Origin: Flavobacteriaceae bacterium UBA2000 | GTDB lineage: Bacteria; Bacteroidota; Bacteroidia; Flavobacteriales; Flavobacteriaceae | Reading direction: 5' to 3' | Assembly (NCBI GenBank): GCA_002335345.1 | Contig: DDCS01000026.1 | Coordinates: 1 to 9,607 of the forward strand | Length of the DNA: 9,607 bases | Part shown: positions 6,406-9,607 of the stretch, piece by piece | Layout of the letters: each line of letters opens with the position of its first letter | Numbering within the stretch: the first letter of the stretch is position 1 | Made by a program: the position numbers and the translations under genes | The notes under the pieces: model-generated | What the model saw: the letters and a program-made list of their open reading frames with translations, nothing else | What the model was told of the DNA's origin: nothing | Databases searched by the model: none

Positions 6406-6426
6406 GTCAAATAGACAGTAAATATC

Positions 6427-7410
6427 ATGAAAACGATTCAGTTTAGAGAAGCGATTTGCGAGGCGATGAGTGAAGAAATGCGCCGAGATGAGCGCATTTA
6501 TTTGATGGGTGAGGAAGTTGCCGAATACAACGGGGCTTATAAGGCCAGTAAAGGCATGCTTGACGAGTTTGGGGCAAAGCGTGTTATTGATACCCCGATT
6601 TCAGAATTGGGTTTCGCAGGAATCGCCACGGGTTCTGCCATAAATGGCAACCGTCCTATTGTTGAATTTATGACCTTTAACTTCTCATTAGTAGGGATTG
6701 ATCAAATCATCAACAATGCGGCGAAAATTCGTCAAATGAGTGGCGGTCAATTTAATTGTCCTATTGTTTTTCGAGGCCCGACCGCGTCTGCAGGGCAGTT
6801 AGCGGCTACACACTCCCAAGCTTTTGAAAGTTGGTTCGCCAATACCCCAGGTCTAAAAGTAGTGGTCCCCAGTAATCCGGCGGATGCTAAAGGATTATTA
6901 AAAAGTGCTATTCGTGATGATGACCCAGTAATCTTTATGGAAAGTGAGCAGATGTATGGAGATAAGGGTGAAGTGCCTGAAGGGGAATACCTTATTCCGC
7001 TCGGTGTTGCCGATATCAAACGTAAAGGCTCAGACGTTACAATTGTTTCTTTCGGTAAAATCATCAAAGAAGCCTACACGGCCGCTGATGAGCTCGCCAA
7101 GGAAGGAATTGAATGTGAAATCATTGACCTGCGTACGGTACGTCCTATGGACCACAAAACAATTTTGGATAGCGTTAAAAAAACGAATCGATTGGTCATT
7201 TTGGAAGAGGCGTGGCCTTTTGGTAATGTGGCCACTGAAATAACTTATCAAGTTCAGTCTCAAGCCTTTGATTATCTTGACGCGCCGATTGTAAAAATCA
7301 ATACTGCCGATACTCCGGCACCTTACTCACCAGTACTACTTGCAGAGTGGCTTCCCAATAAAGAAGATGTCATTGCCGCGGTCAAAAAAGTGATGTATCG
7401 TAAATCTTAA
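6427..7410 (+). CDS. pdhB: Pyruvate dehydrogenase E1 component, beta subunit
   Basis: This 327-residue protein is the beta subunit of the thiamine-diphosphate-dependent E1 enzyme, which decarboxylates pyruvate and acetylates the lipoyl group of E2. Motifs in order: MGEEVAEYNGAYKAS (27-41) with the glutamate that activates the cofactor's aminopyrimidine ring, DTPISELGFAGIATGSA (55-71), EFMTFNF (80-86), GPTASAGQLAATHSQ (117-131) with the active-site His129, and the C-terminal transketolase-like domain (about 200-320) with VSFGK, DLRTVRPMD (234-242) and EEAWPFG (260-266). Length is normal. The alpha subunit and E2/E3 genes are not next to it, so the complex must be assembled from separate loci. 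Branched-chain 2-oxoacid dehydrogenase beta subunits are close relatives; the GEEVAEYNGAYK form favours the pyruvate enzyme. The gene is divergent from etfB and followed by a 149-base gap with no clear terminator. Confidence 0.95.
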   Translation: MKTIQFREAICEAMSEEMRRDERIYLMGEEVAEYNGAYKASKGMLDEFGAKRVIDTPISELGFAGIATGSAINGNRPIVEFMTFNFSLVGIDQIINNAAKIRQMSGGQFNCPIVFRGPTASAGQLAATHSQAFESWFANTPGLKVVVPSNPADAKGLLKSAIRDDDPVIFMESEQMYGDKGEVPEGEYLIPLGVADIKRKGSDVTIVSFGKIIKEAYTAADELAKEGIECEIIDLRTVRPMDHKTILDSVKKTNRLVILEEAWPFGNVATEITYQVQSQAFDYLDAPIVKINTADTPAPYSPVLLAEWLPNKEDVIAAVKKVMYRKS

Positions 7411-7487
7411 GTTTAAACCAGGACTTTAATTAGAAATACGCGTGTTAACCACAAGTTGTCTTTGGGTCATTAATCCATAAGAATCAG

Positions 7488-7517
7488 TTGGATAACCGAT
7501 CTATTTTACTACTTTTG
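7488..7517 (+). promoter_or_regulatory. Predicted hppA promoter (-33 TTG, -7 TACTTTTG)
   Basis: TTG at 7488-7490, a 19-base spacer and TACTTTTG at 7510-7517 match the Bacteroidota TTG-N19-TAnnTTTG promoter in both boxes and spacing. It is the best promoter in the window. Transcription would start near 7523, giving a leader of about 37 bases before the ATG at 7560. The leader is A-rich (ATAATCAATT before the ATG) and has no Shine-Dalgarno sequence, which is normal for this phylum. The remainder of the 7411-7559 gap holds a GTTTAAAC palindrome (7411-7418) directly after the pdhB stop and no convincing terminator. Confidence 0.75.
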
Positions 7518-7528
7518 CCACCGCAAAA
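7513..7528. repeat. Inverted repeat overlapping the hppA -7 box and start site
   Basis: TTTTGC-CACC-GCAAAA is a perfect six-base inverted repeat whose left arm lies in the -7 box and whose right arm lies at the predicted start site. It could be an operator. However, TTTGC followed by a GC within a few bases also recurs at flavobacterial promoters (the pdhB promoter here has TTTGCTTCGC), so the symmetry may partly follow from promoter composition. Confidence 0.4.
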
Positions 7529-7559
7529 AATTGTAATAAAACCTACTAAATAATCAATT

Positions 7560-9607
7560 ATGCTAGAACAAAACATTATTTACATCCCTGTAGCACTGTC
7601 TGTATTAGGACTGTTGTTTATGTTGGTCAAAATGAGTTGGGTCAAAAAACAGGCGGCAGGAAGTGAACGCATGCAAAGCATTTCAAAGAGCATCAAAGAA
7701 GGTGCTTTAGCCTTTCTTAATGCGGAATATCGATTGTTGGTAATTTTTGCAGTTGTCGCTGCAGCCCTTTTGTTTCTGATTTCAACAATGGTAGAAACAA
7801 CCAGCTGGATGATTGTTCCAGCCTTCTTATTCGGGGCGATTTTTTCAGCACTTGCTGGGAATATTGGAATGCGCGTGGCTACTGAGGCCAACGCTCGTAC
7901 CGCTGAGGCGGCCAAAACAAGTTTGCCACAAGCGCTGAAAGTCTCTTTTGGAGGGGGTACCGTAATGGGTCTCGGGGTTGCTGGTTTGGCTGTTCTTGGA
8001 TTAAGTTTGTTCTTCATGTTCTTCTTAGGGCAGTTCATTACTGACGGAGGGAATTTTTATAATGAAATGACGATCGTTTTGGAAGCCTTAGCAGGTTTCT
8101 CACTCGGAGCAGAAAGCATTGCTTTGTTCGCGCGAGTTGGGGGTGGTATCTATACCAAAGCCGCTGATGTTGGGGCTGATCTTGTTGGGAAAGTTGAAGC
8201 GGGAATTCCAGAAGATGATCCGCGTAACCCTGCAACGATTGCGGATAACGTAGGGGATAACGTAGGGGATGTTGCCGGTATGGGTGCAGATTTGTTCGGT
8301 TCTTATGTGGCGACAGTATTGGCGTCTATGGTTCTTGGAAATTATGTGATTAGAGATATGTCAGTTTCTGCACCATTCTCTGATGCTTTTAACAATATGG
8401 GTCCTATTCTTTTACCACTTGTCATCGCAGGGGTAGGGATTTTGGCCTCAATTATTGGTACCTTTTTAGTGAGTATCAAAGACAATTCTGCCAAAGAAGC
8501 TCAGGTACAAAAGGCTCTAGATACTGGAAACTGGGCGGCTATCGTCTTGACTTTGATCGCAAGTTATTTCTTGATCGATTGGATGTTACCAGAAACCATG
8601 AGCATGAAATTCTTTGGCGAAGGCTATAAAGATATTTCTTCTCTTAATGTGTTCTATGCAGCCTGTATTGGTCTTGCAGTAGGGGCATTGATTTCTTATG
8701 TGACGGCTTATTTTACGAGTTTGGGTAAAAAGCCGGTTATGGAGATCGTTCAGAACTCTTCTACTGGAGCTGCGACTAATATTATCGCTGGTTTGGCTGT
8801 GGGTATGAAGTCAACATTTTGGAGTGTGCTTTTATTTGCGGCTGCAATTTACGGCTCGTACGAGTTGGCTGGATTTTATGGAGTGGCACTTGCTGCCTCT
8901 GCGATGATGGCCACCACTGCTATGCAGTTGGCTATTGACGCCTTTGGTCCTATCGCAGACAATGCGGGGGGTGTTGCTGAAATGAGTGAATTGGAAGATC
9001 ATGTTCGTGAGCGTACAGATATCTTGGACTCTGTAGGAAATACGACTGCTGCAGTAGGAAAAGGATTTGCGATTGCTTCTGCGGCACTTACAGCCCTTGC
9101 ATTATTTGCGGCCTATGTGACCTTTACAGGTATTGATGGAATTAATATTTTCAAAGCTGACGTTCTTGCCGCTTTATTTGTTGGCGGGATGATTCCTGTT
9201 GTTTTCTCGGCTATGGCGATGAAATCTGTGGGTAAAGCAGCCATGGAAATGGTGCAGGAAGTACGTCGTCAATTCCGCGAAATTCCCGGGATTATGGAAG
9301 GTACAGGAACCCCTGATTACGGTAAGTGTGTGGAAATTTCCACTAAAGCTGCGCTTAAAGAAATGCTATTGCCTGGCCTCTTGACGATCGTAACCCCTAT
9401 TGTTGTTGGTCTTGTTTTTGGCGCTGAGCCACTCGGAGGTTATATGGCTGGTGTTTGTGTGAGTGGTGTCATGTGGGCAATTTTTCAAAATAATGCTGGT
9501 GGTGCTTGGGACAACGCAAAGAAGTCTTTCGAGGCAGGTGTTGAGATTAATGGTGAAATGACGTACAAAGGCAGTGATGCGCATAAAGCTGCGGTTACTG
9601 GAGATAC
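7560..9607 (+). CDS. hppA: Membrane-bound cation-pumping pyrophosphatase (3' end missing)
   Basis: The frame is open from the ATG at 7560 to the window end (682 complete codons). It encodes a membrane pyrophosphatase, which hydrolyses pyrophosphate and pumps H+ and/or Na+ out of the cytoplasm. Signatures include RVGGGIYTKAADVGADLVGK (192-211), PEDDPRNPATIADNVGDNVGD (217-237) with the Asp/Lys residues that hold Mg-pyrophosphate, and DNAGG near 450. The segment SGVMWAIFQNNAGGAWDNAKK near the end is the last conserved block, so only the C-terminal tail is lost. Ala497 and Gly500 (GNTTAAVG) mark the K+-dependent class; K+-independent enzymes have Lys and Thr there. The glutamate usual in helix 6 after DLF is absent (FGSYVATVLASMVLG, 246-260), while Glu185 in LGAESIALF of helix 5 replaces a residue that is normally serine. 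Hydrophobic helices alternate throughout and there is no frameshift. It has its own promoter. Confidence 0.97.
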   Translation, partial: MLEQNIIYIPVALSVLGLLFMLVKMSWVKKQAAGSERMQSISKSIKEGALAFLNAEYRLLVIFAVVAAALLFLISTMVETTSWMIVPAFLFGAIFSALAGNIGMRVATEANARTAEAAKTSLPQALKVSFGGGTVMGLGVAGLAVLGLSLFFMFFLGQFITDGGNFYNEMTIVLEALAGFSLGAESIALFARVGGGIYTKAADVGADLVGKVEAGIPEDDPRNPATIADNVGDNVGDVAGMGADLFGSYVATVLASMVLGNYVIRDMSVSAPFSDAFNNMGPILLPLVIAGVGILASIIGTFLVSIKDNSAKEAQVQKALDTGNWAAIVLTLIASYFLIDWMLPETMSMKFFGEGYKDISSLNVFYAACIGLAVGALISYVTAYFTSLGKKPVMEIVQNSSTGAATNIIAGLAVGMKSTFWSVLLFAAAIYGSYELAGFYGVALAASAMMATTAMQLAIDAFGPIADNAGGVAEMSELEDHVRERTDILDSVGNTTAAVGKGFAIASAALTALALFAAYVTFTGIDGINIFKADVLAALFVGGMIPVVFSAMAMKSVGKAAMEMVQEVRRQFREIPGIMEGTGTPDYGKCVEISTKAALKEMLLPGLLTIVTPIVVGLVFGAEPLGGYMAGVCVSGVMWAIFQNNAGGAWDNAKKSFEAGVEINGEMTYKGSDAHKAAVTGD
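8244..8267 (+). repeat. Tandem 12-base repeat inside hppA
   Basis: GATAACGTAGGG occurs twice in direct succession, followed by GAT. It encodes the catalytic stretch DNVGDNVGD (residues 229-237). The protein repeat is conserved in the family, so the repeat itself is expected; the identical codons in both copies are the only extra feature. Confidence 0.9.

Noticed and set aside
6747..7067. Minus-strand frame inside pdhB
   Set aside because: It is antisense to conserved PdhB motifs and has no recognisable domain.
7580..8038. Minus-strand 152-codon frame inside hppA
   Set aside because: It is antisense to conserved pyrophosphatase codons and its Pro/Lys/Ala-rich reading is typical of a shadow frame.

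Overview
The window looks like chromosomal core DNA from a member of the Bacteroidota, most likely Flavobacteriia. Four things point there. The predicted promoters have the Bacteroidota -7 motif TAnnTTTG rather than a sigma70 -10 box. No clear Shine-Dalgarno sequence precedes the start codons. EtfB opens with MKILVCISHVPD, and ThyA, NupC and the membrane pyrophosphatase carry variants that I associate with flavobacteria. These assignments come from reading the sequence; no database search was possible.

Layout. Positions 1-6245 are read entirely from the minus strand. In transcription order the first group is etfB, etfA, a bifunctional-nuclease (DUF151) gene and nupC. After a 149-base gap comes a second group: thyA, a small exported TonB C-terminal-domain protein, folA and the first codons of fabD, which is cut by the window edge. 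Positions 6246-6426 are a divergent control region. Positions 6427-9607 are read from the plus strand: pdhB, then a 149-base gap with a near-ideal promoter, then hppA, which runs off the right end. No gap exceeds 300 bases. I see no RNA genes, insertion sequences, CRISPR arrays, attachment sites or convincing intrinsic terminators.

How the genes work together. ThyA makes dTMP and turns methylene-tetrahydrofolate into dihydrofolate, which FolA reduces again, so they form one metabolic cycle; NupC supplies salvaged nucleosides to the same nucleotide pools. EtfA and EtfB form an FAD- and AMP-containing electron carrier for acyl-CoA and related dehydrogenases. PdhB is the beta subunit of pyruvate dehydrogenase E1. 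HppA uses pyrophosphate released by biosynthesis to pump cations. The linkage is mostly housekeeping.

I did not find a previously undescribed system. The points most worth a second look are at residue or architecture level: a membrane pyrophosphatase whose usual helix-6 gate glutamate is missing while an unusual glutamate sits in helix 5; a lysine in place of the flavin-contacting arginine of EtfA; a nucleoside transporter with an exported beta-rich N-terminal domain; a minimal TonB-domain protein inserted in the thyA-folA unit; and short inverted repeats at the pdhB and hppA promoters.
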